Shown: piece by piece, positions 37,706-46,868 of the stretch | How positions within the stretch are numbered: the stretch's first letter is position 1 | Layout of the letters: every line of letters starts with the position of its first letter | Position numbers and translations under genes: made by a program | Assembly (NCBI RefSeq): GCF_900187325.1 | Contig: NZ_FZMZ01000006.1 | Span: 62,001 to 126,000 of the forward strand | Length of the DNA stretch: 64,000 nucleotides | Direction of reading: 5' to 3' | DNA from: Virgibacillus ndiopensis | GTDB taxonomy: Bacteria; Bacillota; Bacilli; Bacillales; Amphibacillaceae | Notes under the pieces: generated by a model | What the model was told of the DNA's origin: nothing | The model's database searches: none | The model's input: the letters and a program-made list of their open reading frames with translations, nothing else

Positions 37706-37866
37706 TTTTCTCACCAAAATTCTTTTTAAATAGTATTATTTACGCCTTCTATCTATTTTACTAAAGATTTGGCATTAAGGAAAGGAAGGTCCTTATAAAT
37801 GTTTTTAAAAGGCAAATAAAGGCTTAAAATGATTTTAAAATAAAGTTGTATCTGAAATTTTTTTGC

Positions 37867-38348
37867 TTTTAACCTTGTAGTTTAAGTAAAATGCGACGTA
37901 AATGATTTAATAATTAAGTCCAATTCTCAATCGCCGTCCGGGATCGCTGCGGGCGGATGCGCACCTTAGGGCACGGCCTCAGCCTCCTCGAGAAAACCAC
38001 TCTGCGGGGTCTTCGGACACGTGCTGTTCTGTGCAGGAGTCACCGCCCTCCGCTCACCCGGACTGGTGCAGTATAAGTTTTTAAATAATGCTCCTATTTA
38101 CTGGTGTTGTGTATAATAATCCCATTTATTTTATGGATAAATATATAAGCATGTAAATATGCATATATAAACTTACTAGCAGCCCGTATACACGGAGACT
38201 CCTGGGGGAGATGAGGCATCGGTGAGACCCCGGAGTGCGTAGCACGAGGAGGCTCATCAGCCGCCCCCGGAAAGCGGAGTGTATACGGGCTGCGGGAACA
38301 GAGAGCAACGAAAAATGTGAAATCTATTCCGCACTTATGTCGCAGTTT
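37867..38348. repeat. Paired intergenic hairpin elements (family A) between dnaN and yaaA
   Basis: Starts with TTTTAACCTTGTAG and AAAATGCGACGTAA (37888-37901), ends with TTATGTCGCAGTTT (38335-38348). Unit 1 is about 37930-38070 (AGCCTCCTCG, GGGGTCT, AGGAGTC). Unit 2 (38179-38293) is inverted, with perfect 15-bp ends GCAGCCCGTATACAC / GTGTATACGGGCTGC. Short frames within it are not genes. Confidence 0.8.
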
Positions 38349-38387
38349 ATATCAATTGTAAAAAACTATGCGAAAAGTGCTTAAACT

Positions 38388-38426
38388 AAAGAAAGAATCC
38401 TTACCCTTTGATAAGAATTCTTTCTC
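38388..38426 (-). terminator. dnaN terminator
   Basis: GAAAGAATCCTTA (38391-38403) pairs with TAAGAATTCTTTC (38412-38424), with T residues beyond it on the minus strand. It implies that dnaN is no longer co-transcribed with yaaA-recF. Confidence 0.7.
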
Positions 38427-38451
38427 TAACTTACGACATCTAATCACTGCT

Positions 38452-39588
38452 TCAGTATGTCCGTACAGGGAGAATCAGTTGTAGTATGGATTCTCCATCA
38501 GCTGGGCGAATTATAAATGGTCGCATTGCTCCAGTAAATTCAATCTTTACTTCGTCATTTTCAATTGCTTTTAAAGCATCAAGCATGTATTTCGAGCTGA
38601 ATGAGATTTTTAATTCTTCTCCTTCGATCGATTGTACTGCAATTTCTTCAGCAACCCTTCCTACTTCAGGTGAATTACTTGTTATTTCAAGAAATTGATT
38701 ATCATTTGTTACTAGTTTAACAACATTGTTACGTTCCTCTTTTGCAAGAAGGGAAGCCCGGTCTATCGTATGAAGCAATTCTTTTGTATTCGCATGAATT
38801 ACTGTTTTACTTTGTTCTGGTATTAAACGAGAAGTTTCTGGATAATTTCCGTCAAGTAAACGTGATAAAAAGTATAAGTGCTTAGTACGGAAAAGAATTT
38901 GGTTGTTTGTTACATTAATTTCTAACAATTCTTCTGTATCATCTAGAATTTTGTTAAGTTCGTTTAAACTTTTTCCAGGAACTACAACACTTGGAAATTC
39001 TATGTTTGCATCGGGGACTGGAATTTCTCTTGATGCTAGACGATGACTATCTGTTGCTGTAAAGGTTAAATTATTATTCTCCAGTTTTAAATGAACCCCT
39101 GTTAGTATGGGCCGAGTTTCCATTGTTGAAACCGCGAATACTGTTTGTTTTATAAGACTTTTCATTAAGTCAGTAGGAATTTTGAAACTACTTTCTGTTT
39201 GTAGTTTTGGCAGATGCGGATATTCTTCAGCATCCTGTCCATTTAAATTGAATTCTGCCTTGCCAGAACGAATTGTTACTTTTAAATTTGAATCTGCTTC
39301 AATTTCTACTGTTTTTTCAGGGAGTTTCCGAACAATATCCGGAAAATATTTAGCCTGTAAAACGATATTTCCTTCTTCAATGTTCTCAACATGTACAATA
39401 CCATCTTCTTCTGCAGGTATATATGATTCAATTGAAATGTCTGAATCACTTCCTGTTAATGTTATTCCATGTTGTTTAGCTTCGATTTTCATTCCAGTCA
39501 AAATTGGAATTGCTGTTCGTGACGATATTGCTTTCATTACATCTTGTACACTTGCGATTAATTGATCGCGTTGAATTATAAATTTCAT
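38452..39588 (-). CDS. dnaN: DNA polymerase III beta subunit (sliding clamp)
   Basis: 378 aa with the three-fold clamp pattern. Landmarks are MKFIIQRDQLIASVQDVMKAISSRTAIPIL, RPILTGVHL, LSRLLDGNYPETSRLIP and the C-terminal RPADGESILQLILPVRTY. It encircles DNA and tethers polymerase. TAGGAGGA precedes the ATG. It follows dnaA across the DnaA-box and trio region. Confidence 0.98.
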   Translation of the reverse strand: MKFIIQRDQLIASVQDVMKAISSRTAIPILTGMKIEAKQHGITLTGSDSDISIESYIPAEEDGIVHVENIEEGNIVLQAKYFPDIVRKLPEKTVEIEADSNLKVTIRSGKAEFNLNGQDAEEYPHLPKLQTESSFKIPTDLMKSLIKQTVFAVSTMETRPILTGVHLKLENNNLTFTATDSHRLASREIPVPDANIEFPSVVVPGKSLNELNKILDDTEELLEINVTNNQILFRTKHLYFLSRLLDGNYPETSRLIPEQSKTVIHANTKELLHTIDRASLLAKEERNNVVKLVTNDNQFLEITSNSPEVGRVAEEIAVQSIEGEELKISFSSKYMLDALKAIENDEVKIEFTGAMRPFIIRPADGESILQLILPVRTY

Positions 39589-39641
39589 GAAATAAATCCT
39601 CCTAATGGAAGTTCTTTATATTATTTTTTTTTATAAAAATA

Positions 39642-39659
39642 TAGTAATAATAGTAATAA
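39642..39659. other. DnaA-trio array in the origin unwinding region
   Basis: Six uninterrupted trinucleotides, TAG TAA TAA TAG TAA TAA, next to an AT-only stretch (39617-39641). They lie 12 bp from a perfect DnaA box. This is the arrangement described for the Bacillus basal unwinding system. Confidence 0.7.
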
Positions 39660-39671
39660 GGCTTGTGAGTA

Positions 39672-39772
39672 TGTGGATAACCTTGTTTTTATGAATAAAT
39701 AAAAGTATTCACAGGTGTGGATAGATTGTTGATAAGTTTGCAACTTTTTTCACACTATTCACATGTGGACAA
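39672..39772. other. DnaA boxes between dnaA and dnaN (oriC, downstream half)
   Basis: TGTGGATAA (39672-39680, consensus), TGTGGATAG (39716-39724) and TGTGGACAA (39764-39772). Confidence 0.85.
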
Positions 39773-39773
39773 G

Positions 39774-41126
39774 TTAAATAGATTTTAATTGTTCTTTTAT
39801 TTCTTCGATGTCTTTGTTTATAAGGTTATCATTTTCCATCATTTTTGATATTTTTTCATGGGCATGGATAACTGTTGTGTGATCACGTCCGCCAAATTCT
39901 TCGCCAATTTTAGGTAAGGAGAAGTCTGTTAGCTCACGTGATAAATACATCGCAATTTGTCTAGGAAAGGCGATTGATTTAGTACGTTTTTTCGCAATAA
40001 AGTCCTCTAATTTGACACTGTACTTTTCTCCAACAACTTCTTGAATCTTTTGAATCGTAATTACCCGTGGCTTGCTGCTAGGAATAATATCTTTTAATGC
40101 ATCAGCTGCAAGTGAGGCATCAATATCCTGATTAACTAACGATGAATAAGCAACAACACGAATTAATGCACCTTCTAGTTCACGAATATTGGTATCAATT
40201 TGGTTAGCAATATAAAGCATCACTTCATTTGGAATGTCAAGTCCCTCTGCTTTCGCTTTCTTACCTAATATTGCAATTCTCGTTTCTAAATCTGGTGGTG
40301 TAATATCTGTAATCAAACCCCATTCAAATCGCGAACGTAAGCGATCTTCAAGCGTCGGAATTTCTTTTGGTGGTCTGTCACTGGAAATAATAATTTGTTT
40401 ATTTTCCTCGTGTAATGCATTGAATGTATGGAAAAATTCTTCCTGGGTCGATTCTTTTCCAGCTATGAATTGAATATCATCAATTAATAAGATATCGACA
40501 TTACGATATTTATTGCGGAAATTTATCGTTTTATTATCCATAATTGCATTAATAAATTCATTGGTAAATTTCTCAGATGAAAGATAGACAACTTTGGCAT
40601 CTGGATTGTGGTCCCGGACATAGTGACCGATCGCGTGCATTAAATGCGTTTTTCCAAGTCCTACTCCTCCATAGATAAATAGAGGATTATAAGCCTTAGC
40701 AGGAGCTTCTGCAACTGCTAGTGATGCCGCATGAGCAAAGCGATTTCCAGAACCGATGACAAATGTATCAAATGTATAATTCGGATTTAACATTGATTTA
40801 GGTACGTCAGATCCCTGATTGTTGTTTACATTTGGTTTATTTTTTGGTGTAGGTTTTATATCTTCAACCTCAGTATTTGATTCTGGGATAACAAATTTGA
40901 TTGTTAATCTAGCACCTGTTAGTTCAAATAAAATGTCGGAAATTAATTCTGTATATCGTCCCTCTAACCAATCTCTTGCAAATTCGTTAGGTGCGGATAT
41001 GATTAATAAATCTTTCTCTAATGTTTCTGCTTTTGTATTTTTCAGCCATGTATCAAAACTTGGCTTACTAATTTTTTCTTCGACTTTTTCTAACGTTGCT
41101 ACCCATAGTTCTTCAATATTCTCCAA
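39774..41126 (-). CDS. dnaA: Chromosomal replication initiator DnaA
   Basis: 450 aa from TTG 41124-41126, which reads LENIEELW and aligns with the B. subtilis MENILDLW start. AAGGAG is 11 nt upstream; the GTG 12 nt earlier overlaps that site. Domain I covers about 1-80, with a Q/N-rich linker. The AAA+ domain has GGVGLGKT (about 153-160) and LLIDDIQF. The C-terminal helix-turn-helix has [13 protein letters not shown], which reads DnaA boxes. Boxes on both sides point to autoregulation and a bipartite origin. Confidence 0.97.
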   Translation of the reverse strand: MENIEELWVATLEKVEEKISKPSFDTWLKNTKAETLEKDLLIISAPNEFARDWLEGRYTELISDILFELTGARLTIKFVIPESNTEVEDIKPTPKNKPNVNNNQGSDVPKSMLNPNYTFDTFVIGSGNRFAHAASLAVAEAPAKAYNPLFIYGGVGLGKTHLMHAIGHYVRDHNPDAKVVYLSSEKFTNEFINAIMDNKTINFRNKYRNVDILLIDDIQFIAGKESTQEEFFHTFNALHEENKQIIISSDRPPKEIPTLEDRLRSRFEWGLITDITPPDLETRIAILGKKAKAEGLDIPNEVMLYIANQIDTNIRELEGALIRVVAYSSLVNQDIDASLAADALKDIIPSSKPRVITIQKIQEVVGEKYSVKLEDFIAKKRTKSIAFPRQIAMYLSRELTDFSLPKIGEEFGGRDHTTVIHAHEKISKMMENDNLINKDIEEIKEQLKSI

Positions 41127-41256
41127 GAATCGGTTCACTCCTTTCAGGTAAATGTATTGAAAGAAAAAGCCTCTCTCAATCTTTCAGGTAATGTGGAATA
41201 AAGAAAGATGGAAAGGCGTATTGTACGAATCAACTAATGCATAAAAAATATTTGAT

Positions 41257-41597
41257 TGTGGATAGTAGAACATAGATATACTAATACTTACAATTAGTTA
41301 TGTACGTTATCCACATTTATGTTGATAAGTAAGTTAACAGGGCTGTGAACAAATGTCCACAGGTTATCCACACGTTGTGGAAAAGTGAAATTTAATTTTC
41401 AAATGTACACATGTTAAAACACAAATATAATACCAAAAAAAAGCGTGAAGCGCAATGGGGTTTTGAGACTTATCCACAAATTCAATCTGTTGTAGACAAG
41501 TTTTATCCACACTACTATATTTTGTGATTAAGTTGTCGATATGTGTTGTGGATAGAAAAAATATGTCGAGAATGTTTAAACAGGGAGGTGTGGATAA
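41257..41597. other. oriC: oriC, DnaA-box cluster between dnaA and rpmH
   Basis: Matches to TTATCCACA or its complement: 41307-41315, 41364-41372, 41470-41478, 41503-41511 and 41589-41597 are perfect. 41257-41265 and 41547-41555 have one mismatch, and 41353-41361 (ATGTCCACA) and 41376-41384 (TGTGGAAAA) are variants. No gene lies in 41127-41709. Together with the boxes past dnaA this gives a bipartite origin. Confidence 0.93.
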
Positions 41598-41614
41598 TTA
41601 TTTTAGAGATGGAT

Positions 41615-41644
41615 TTGACAGAGTGCCTTAAAGTTCAGTATAAT
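41615..41644 (+). promoter_or_regulatory. rpmH promoter
   Basis: Consensus TTGACA (41615-41620) and TATAAT (41639-41644) with an 18-bp spacer. A DnaA box ends 17 bp upstream of the -35, so DnaA could influence it. Confidence 0.8.
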
Positions 41645-41709
41645 TAGCAAGACTGTCTAATGGATATGTTTTAATTTGATTTTTAATTCCTCGGGGAGGT
41701 GCATGATAA

Positions 41710-41844
41710 ATGAAAAGAACGTTTCAACCAAACAATCGTAGACGTAAAAAGGTACATGGCTTTCGCGCACGCATGAGCACAAAAAATGGACGTAAAGTTT
41801 TAGCTCGTCGTCGTCAAAAAGGAAGAAAAGTATTATCTGCATAG
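41710..41844 (+). CDS. rpmH: Ribosomal protein bL34
   Basis: 44 aa, highly basic: [20 protein letters not shown] at the N-terminus and [14 protein letters not shown] at the end, the standard bL34 sequence and length. GGGGAGGTG lies 9-10 nt before the ATG. First gene right of oriC, with rnpA following. Confidence 0.98.
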   Translation: MKRTFQPNNRRRKKVHGFRARMSTKNGRKVLARRRQKGRKVLSA

Positions 41845-41875
41845 GCCGCTGAAATTGTCAGTGGTCTTTTTTTAA
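41844..41875 (+). terminator. Attenuator/terminator between rpmH and rnpA
   Basis: GGCCGCTGA pairs with TCAGTGGTC (G-T pairs included) followed by seven T. A second hairpin, AGCAGTG / CACTGCT (about 41882-41914), sits before rnpA. Confidence 0.75.
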
Positions 41876-41954
41876 GAAGAAGCAGTGTTTCTTACAAATG
41901 TGAGATCCACTGCTTATTCCATACATAGAATTTAACTTTAGAGGAAGTTCCGTA

Positions 41955-42296
41955 ATGAAAAAAGCATTTCGTATTAAAGACAATAAAGAATTTCAGCATG
42001 TATTCAAAAAAGGTAAATCCTTTGCAAATAGACAGCTTGTCATTTATTACTTGCAAAAATCAGATCAGGAGCATTTTCGTGTTGGACTGTCAGTAGGTAA
42101 GAAAATTGGCAATGCAGTAACTAGAAATCGGATTAAACGATATTTACGTCAGGCATTTCATGAGATTGAAGGAAAGGTATTGTCACCATACGATATAGTG
42201 ATCATTGCCAGGCAGCCGACGAAATATATGGATTTTCATGAGGTAAAAAAAAGTTTAGTCCATCTATTATTTAAAGAACGATTAATGAAAAAATAA
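41955..42296 (+). CDS. rnpA: Ribonuclease P protein component
   Basis: 113 aa basic protein. The RNR-type motif is in [19 protein letters not shown]. It helps the RNase P RNA mature tRNA 5' ends. GAGGAAG lies before the ATG. Next to rpmH, as in nearly all bacteria. Confidence 0.96.
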   Translation: MKKAFRIKDNKEFQHVFKKGKSFANRQLVIYYLQKSDQEHFRVGLSVGKKIGNAVTRNRIKRYLRQAFHEIEGKVLSPYDIVIIARQPTKYMDFHEVKKSLVHLLFKERLMKK

Positions 42297-42433
42297 TGAA
42301 ATGTAGATTTTTTATAGAATCTTGCCTTCATTTAATGATAAAATAACACATAATAACGTTTTTAAATGGTTGTTAGATGTATGGTGTAAATGGACAAGGT
42401 ATTTGCACTTTTCGAAAGATAGGAGGAAAAAGG

Positions 42434-43204
42434 GTGCGTAAAAAGATTTTACTGCTTGCAACTTTAATTGGTTTGCTAGCATTGCTTTCCGGTTGTACAG
42501 ATATCAATACCCCTATAGATGAAAATACCGAGGGATTTTGGGCGGAGTATTTTGTTTACCCAATGTCAATGTTAATTACTTATTTTGCTGAATTGTTTGG
42601 GGAAAATTATGGTTTATCAATTGTTATTGTAACAATTATTATTCGTTTAGTACTTTTACCACTAAACGTAAAACAATTAAAAAGCTCCAAAGCGATGCAG
42701 GATATCCAACCAGAACTTAAAGAAATACAAAAGAAATATAGTTCTAAGGATGCGAATACACAACAGAAATTACAACAGGAAACGATGGCTTTATTCCAAA
42801 AACATGGTGTAAATCCACTTGCCGGTTGTTTGCCTATATTTATTCAAATGCCAGTTTTGATTGCAATATATCATGCAATTATGCGTACAGAAGCAATAAA
42901 ACATCATGAGTTTTTGTGGTTTCAATTAGGTGAATCGGATCCATATTATATTTTACCATTAATTGCTGGTGGAGCGACATTCCTACAGCAAAAATTAATG
43001 ATGGCAGGTAGCCCTGCAGGACAAAACCCACAAATGGCAGTAATGCTTTATGTAATGCCAATTATGATTACTGTTTTTGCAATTTTCTTCCCATCAGCTT
43101 TAGCACTATACTGGGTAGTCGGTAATGTGTTTATGGTGGCGCAAACTATTTTCATTCGTAAACCGATGATGAAAGATAAGAGTACTGGAGGAGACAAAAA
43201 GTGA
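42434..43204 (+). CDS. yidC: Membrane protein insertase YidC (SpoIIIJ type)
   Basis: 256 aa from GTG 42434, with AGGAGG 7 nt upstream; an ATG at 42377 would add a hydrophilic tail before the signal. It has a lipoprotein signal with LLSGC (C21), five predicted membrane segments and a conserved YidC core ([41 protein letters not shown]). It inserts membrane proteins with or without Sec. Its stop overlaps the jag start (GTGA). Confidence 0.95.
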   Translation: MRKKILLLATLIGLLALLSGCTDINTPIDENTEGFWAEYFVYPMSMLITYFAELFGENYGLSIVIVTIIIRLVLLPLNVKQLKSSKAMQDIQPELKEIQKKYSSKDANTQQKLQQETMALFQKHGVNPLAGCLPIFIQMPVLIAIYHAIMRTEAIKHHEFLWFQLGESDPYYILPLIAGGATFLQQKLMMAGSPAGQNPQMAVMLYVMPIMITVFAIFFPSALALYWVVGNVFMVAQTIFIRKPMMKDKSTGGDKK

Positions 43205-43815
43205 GAGAAATAACTGCTAGTGGCCAAACAGTTGAAGAAGCGGTCCAATCAGCATTAGAGCAGTTAAACACTACAAGGGACCACGTAAAAGTTGATATTA
43301 TTGATGAAGGTAAAAAAGGACTTCTTGGTGTATTTGGATCTAAACGTGCAGTCGTAAAAGTGATACTTACTAAAAATCAAATCCAACAAGCTGAAAAATA
43401 TTTAAAAGAAATTGTAAATAATATGCAGGTTGCAACAGAAGTAACAACAACTGTCGAGGATAAGCATGTTACATTTGACTTATCAGGTGAAAAAATTGCA
43501 TTAGTAATTGGAAAACGTGGTCAAACATTAAATGCGCTACAATATTTAGTTCATCTAGCCATTAATAAAGATGGAAAAGATTTTTATACGGTTACAGTTG
43601 ATGCAGAAGGTTATCGTGTGAGAAGAAAAGAAACGCTGGAATCTTTAGCAATAAAGATGGCTGATAAAGCAACTCGGTTAAATAAAAAAGTAGCACTTGA
43701 ACCAATGCCAGCATATGAACGCAAGGTAATTCATAGTGCATTGCAAGATAATCATCATGTATCCACTTATTCTGATGGAGTTGAGCCTCATCGGCATATT
43801 GTAATTAAGCCATAA
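43201..43815 (+). CDS. jag: RNA-binding protein Jag/KhpB
   Basis: 204 aa. The Jag-N domain (about 1-48, [20 protein letters not shown]) precedes a KH domain ([22 protein letters not shown]) and an R3H domain ([25 protein letters not shown]). It binds RNA, with a role in cell-wall/division control in relatives. GTG start, with GGAGA upstream, overlapping the yidC stop. Confidence 0.95.
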   Translation: MREITASGQTVEEAVQSALEQLNTTRDHVKVDIIDEGKKGLLGVFGSKRAVVKVILTKNQIQQAEKYLKEIVNNMQVATEVTTTVEDKHVTFDLSGEKIALVIGKRGQTLNALQYLVHLAINKDGKDFYTVTVDAEGYRVRRKETLESLAIKMADKATRLNKKVALEPMPAYERKVIHSALQDNHHVSTYSDGVEPHRHIVIKP

Positions 43816-43827
43816 TTTTATATAATC

Positions 43828-43857
43828 GAAACCCCCGGGAAACCGGGGTTTTTTGTG
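43828..43857 (+). terminator. yidC-jag terminator
   Basis: AAACCCCCGG / CCGGGGTTT with a GAAA-type loop, then TTT. Confidence 0.88.
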
Positions 43858-44003
43858 TATAGTTATTTTTGATTAGTGCTTTTGTCTGTAAAATTTATAT
43901 GAATAGTATCCCTTATATGACAAACTTATCATTTTGTTTAAATATAAAGGAATCTACATCTAATCTATCGAATGCCTACTAAAACTAGAAAGGTGTGTAT
44001 TCG

Positions 44004-44981
44004 ATGAAATATGTAAAGGTATCAAGTCTTTTTTTCGTTTTAATACTGTTAATGAGTAATGCAGTATATGCTGCACCTCAAGATGGAAACGCAAAACATG
44101 CATTTGACAATAAGATAGTAAAGCGAGTAAACGTTGATAATATGTATAATCACATTTACAACTTGTCCGAGGTCATTGGTCCACGTGGGGCAGGAACGGA
44201 GGGTGAATTGCAAACAGTTGACTATCTCGTAGATCAATTTGAAAGTTATGGTTATGATAATGTTGAAGTACAGGAATTTACGTTTACAAGTGGTGGAGAA
44301 GAAATAACCTCTTATAATGTTAGTGCAGTAAAAGAGCCGATGCAAAATCATAATACGGACCAACAAGTTATGGTTGGATCACACCACGATTCAGTGCCAT
44401 GGGGGCAGGGAGCAAATGATGATGCTTCGGGAACAGCTGCTGTTCTAGAATTGGCAAGAGTTTTTGCGAACACTCCGACAGATACGGCAATTAAATTTGT
44501 CGCATTTGGTGCAGAGGAATATGGATTGTGGGGTTCTCGTAAGTATGCTGAAGCGATGCCAGCTGAAGAGGCAGAACGTACAGTAGCAATGTTTCAAATG
44601 GATATGGTAGGTAGTAAAGATGCTGGTGACTTAGTAATGTTTACTGCTGATGGACAGAAAAATACTGTTACAGATTTAGGAGCAGCTGCTGGTTCAAGAG
44701 TTTCAGAGCTCGTTCCATACAGTCAATTGGGACGAAGCGATCATGTTCCGTTCCATAATCTAGGTATTCCAGCTGCATTGTTCATCCACACACCTTTAGA
44801 GCCTTGGTATCATACAGAGGATGATATCATTGAACACATTAGTAAAGATAAGTTAAAAGATGTTGCAGATACCGTAGGATCGGCAGTGTACCAAATTACA
44901 AGAAAGGATACACCAGCTTTAGAACGATCTGCTGTGGCACCTGTACCGGTCGATTATTATTATGAGGAACCGGAGTTATAA
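44004..44981 (+). CDS. Secreted M28-family metallopeptidase
   Basis: 325 aa from ATG 44004 (AAGGTG about 9 nt upstream; the GTG at 43995 lies in the RBS). It has a signal peptide ending near AVYAA. M28 zinc ligands are visible: HxD in GSHHDSV (H127, D129), the bridging Asp in NDDASG, GAEEYG (E171/E172), D in FQMDMVG and the final His in PWYHTEDD. It is likely an extracellular aminopeptidase akin to YwaD, releasing amino acids from peptides. It is inserted between jag and mnmE, where Bacillus has no such gene, and has an own promoter region. Confidence 0.88.
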   Translation: MKYVKVSSLFFVLILLMSNAVYAAPQDGNAKHAFDNKIVKRVNVDNMYNHIYNLSEVIGPRGAGTEGELQTVDYLVDQFESYGYDNVEVQEFTFTSGGEEITSYNVSAVKEPMQNHNTDQQVMVGSHHDSVPWGQGANDDASGTAAVLELARVFANTPTDTAIKFVAFGAEEYGLWGSRKYAEAMPAEEAERTVAMFQMDMVGSKDAGDLVMFTADGQKNTVTDLGAAAGSRVSELVPYSQLGRSDHVPFHNLGIPAALFIHTPLEPWYHTEDDIIEHISKDKLKDVADTVGSAVYQITRKDTPALERSAVAPVPVDYYYEEPEL

Positions 44982-45050
44982 AAATAAAGGTTGTTTTTGA
45001 AAAGGGTTGTTGCTTTTTCAAAAGAGTGAAGCGTATCTAATAGTTGACAT

Positions 45051-45160
45051 AAAACGCAACGTAAGTGTCATGTTTATTTTGCACTTTTGGTTGCTCTTTA
45101 CCCAGCTGCCTGTATCCACTTCGCGTATCCATGGCGGCTGGAGAGTGTTTTAACTTTAAA
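45051..45160. repeat. Remnant of a family A element
   Basis: AAAACGCAACGTAA (45051-45064) matches the outer boundary motif of the paired elements, followed by a short decayed GC-rich part (CAGCTGCC..GGCGGCTGG). No gene is seen in 44982-45458. Confidence 0.45.
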
Positions 45161-45175
45161 AAAAACAGTCAAAAG

Positions 45176-45222
45176 CAAAAAGCCCGGTTGGATCATGGTT
45201 GATGGTCCAAACGGGCTTTTTT
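45176..45222 (+). terminator. Terminator downstream of the M28 peptidase
   Basis: AAAAAGCCCG..TTGGATC pairs with GGTCCAA..CGGGCTTTTT and ends in a run of seven T. Confidence 0.85.
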
Positions 45223-45297
45223 TGTGGAATAGTAACAATCACATAATATTTAAAGGCAATTATAGTTGTTGATAAATCGAAATTAACTTAATATAGA

Positions 45298-45353
45298 TTA
45301 TTCACATGTGGATAACTAAGGCAAAAAATCTATTTATATATTGTTGTGGATAA
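45298..45353. promoter_or_regulatory. DnaA boxes upstream of mnmE
   Basis: Two perfect TGTGGATAA boxes (45307-45315 and 45345-45353) and one near-match TTATTCACA (45298-45306), about 110-150 bp before mnmE and 3.7 kb from oriC. Confidence 0.7.
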
Positions 45354-45458
45354 GTTTATTTTTGATTTGATTTATGATATTCTATTAAGTTAGTGACGAT
45401 AAAAATAAATTTATTTACAATAAATGATTGATAAAAGATTGAGATGGAGGTGAAATAG

Positions 45459-46835
45459 ATGGAGACAGATACAATTACAGCAATTTCCACGCCAATTGGT
45501 GAGGGAGCAATTGCAATAGTAAGGTTAAGCGGCCCGGAGGCAATTAAGATAGCCAATGATTTATTTAGAGGCAAAGATCTTGAAAGTGTAGATTCTCACA
45601 CGATTCACTATGGGAAAATAATTGAACCAGAAACGAATGAGGTAGCAGAAGAAGTCATGGTTTCCATTATGCGTGCTCCAAAAACGTTTACGAGAGAAGA
45701 TGTAGTTGAAATAAATTGTCATGGTGGTATGGTAGCAGTTAATCGTGTTTTAGAAATTTTATTGAGTAAAGGTGCACGACTAGCTGAGCCTGGAGAATTT
45801 ACGAAACGCGCATTTTTAAATGGAAGAATTGATTTATCCCAGGCAGAAGCGGTAATGGATTTGATTCGTGCTAAAACCGATAAAGCGATGTCTGTTGCCT
45901 TAAAACAAATGGATGGTCGATTGTCTAGTCTAATTAGTCGTTTAAGACAGGAATTGTTAGAAACAGTTGCCCATGTCGAGGTTAATATTGATTATCCCGA
46001 ATACGATGATGTGGAAGAAATGTCCCATGAAATGATGCGTAAAAAAACGAAAGAAGTTCACGATGAAATTGAACAGCTTTTAGAAGTGGCTAAACAAGGG
46101 AAAATATTACGCGAAGGTCTGGCTACTGCCATTATCGGTCGTCCAAATGTAGGAAAATCATCGTTGATGAATACACTCGTACAGGAGAATAAAGCGATCG
46201 TAACTGAAGTTGCTGGTACGACGCGTGATATTATTGAGGAATATGTTAATGTCCGTGGTGTTCCATTAAAGCTAGTGGATACAGCAGGAATACGTGATAC
46301 AGAAGACATTGTTGAAAAGATTGGTGTCGAACGATCCAGGAAAGTGCTAACAGAATCAGATCTTATTTTATTTGTCTTAAATAATAACGAAGCATTAAGT
46401 GATGAAGATATAAAATTATTTAAAGCAGTTCATGGATTAGAATATATTGTAATCATTAACAAGACTGATTTGCCTAATAAGCTAAATCTTGAAAAGGTTC
46501 GTGAATTAGCTGAGGGGAATCCAGTCATATCAACAGCATTAATTAACGAAGCTGGTGTGGATGAATTGGAAGCGGCTATCGCCCAAACGTTTTTTGCTGG
46601 TGACATAGATACTGGCGATTTGACGTATGTATCAAACGTCAGACATATCCAGTTATTGAAGCAAGCAAAGAAAGCATTGGAAGATGCGATGGCAAGCTTG
46701 GAAATGTCTATGCCTCTAGATATCGTTCAAATAGATGTTACGAGAACGTGGGAGTTTTTAGGAGAAATAATTGGAGATACTGCTAGTGACAGTTTAATTG
46801 ATCAGTTATTTTCACAATTTTGTTTAGGAAAATAA
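45459..46835 (+). CDS. mnmE: tRNA modification GTPase MnmE
   Basis: 458 aa. The N-terminal folate-binding domain (TIAAIST-type start, EINCHGG) is followed by a helical domain holding the G domain (GRPNVGKSS about 226-234, DTAG, NKTD). The C-terminus CLGK is the conserved cysteine motif. It works with MnmG to install (carboxymethyl)aminomethyl groups on U34 of tRNAs. GGAGGTG precedes the ATG. First of mnmE-mnmG-rsmG. Confidence 0.97.
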   Translation: METDTITAISTPIGEGAIAIVRLSGPEAIKIANDLFRGKDLESVDSHTIHYGKIIEPETNEVAEEVMVSIMRAPKTFTREDVVEINCHGGMVAVNRVLEILLSKGARLAEPGEFTKRAFLNGRIDLSQAEAVMDLIRAKTDKAMSVALKQMDGRLSSLISRLRQELLETVAHVEVNIDYPEYDDVEEMSHEMMRKKTKEVHDEIEQLLEVAKQGKILREGLATAIIGRPNVGKSSLMNTLVQENKAIVTEVAGTTRDIIEEYVNVRGVPLKLVDTAGIRDTEDIVEKIGVERSRKVLTESDLILFVLNNNEALSDEDIKLFKAVHGLEYIVIINKTDLPNKLNLEKVRELAEGNPVISTALINEAGVDELEAAIAQTFFAGDIDTGDLTYVSNVRHIQLLKQAKKALEDAMASLEMSMPLDIVQIDVTRTWEFLGEIIGDTASDSLIDQLFSQFCLGK

Positions 46836-46868
46836 AACGGTTATTTATTATAGAAAGGATGAAATACT

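Noticed and set aside
38126-38308. 60-codon minus-strand frame in the dnaN-yaaA gap
   Set aside because: It is a translation of the inverted repeat unit at 38179-38293, with no RBS.
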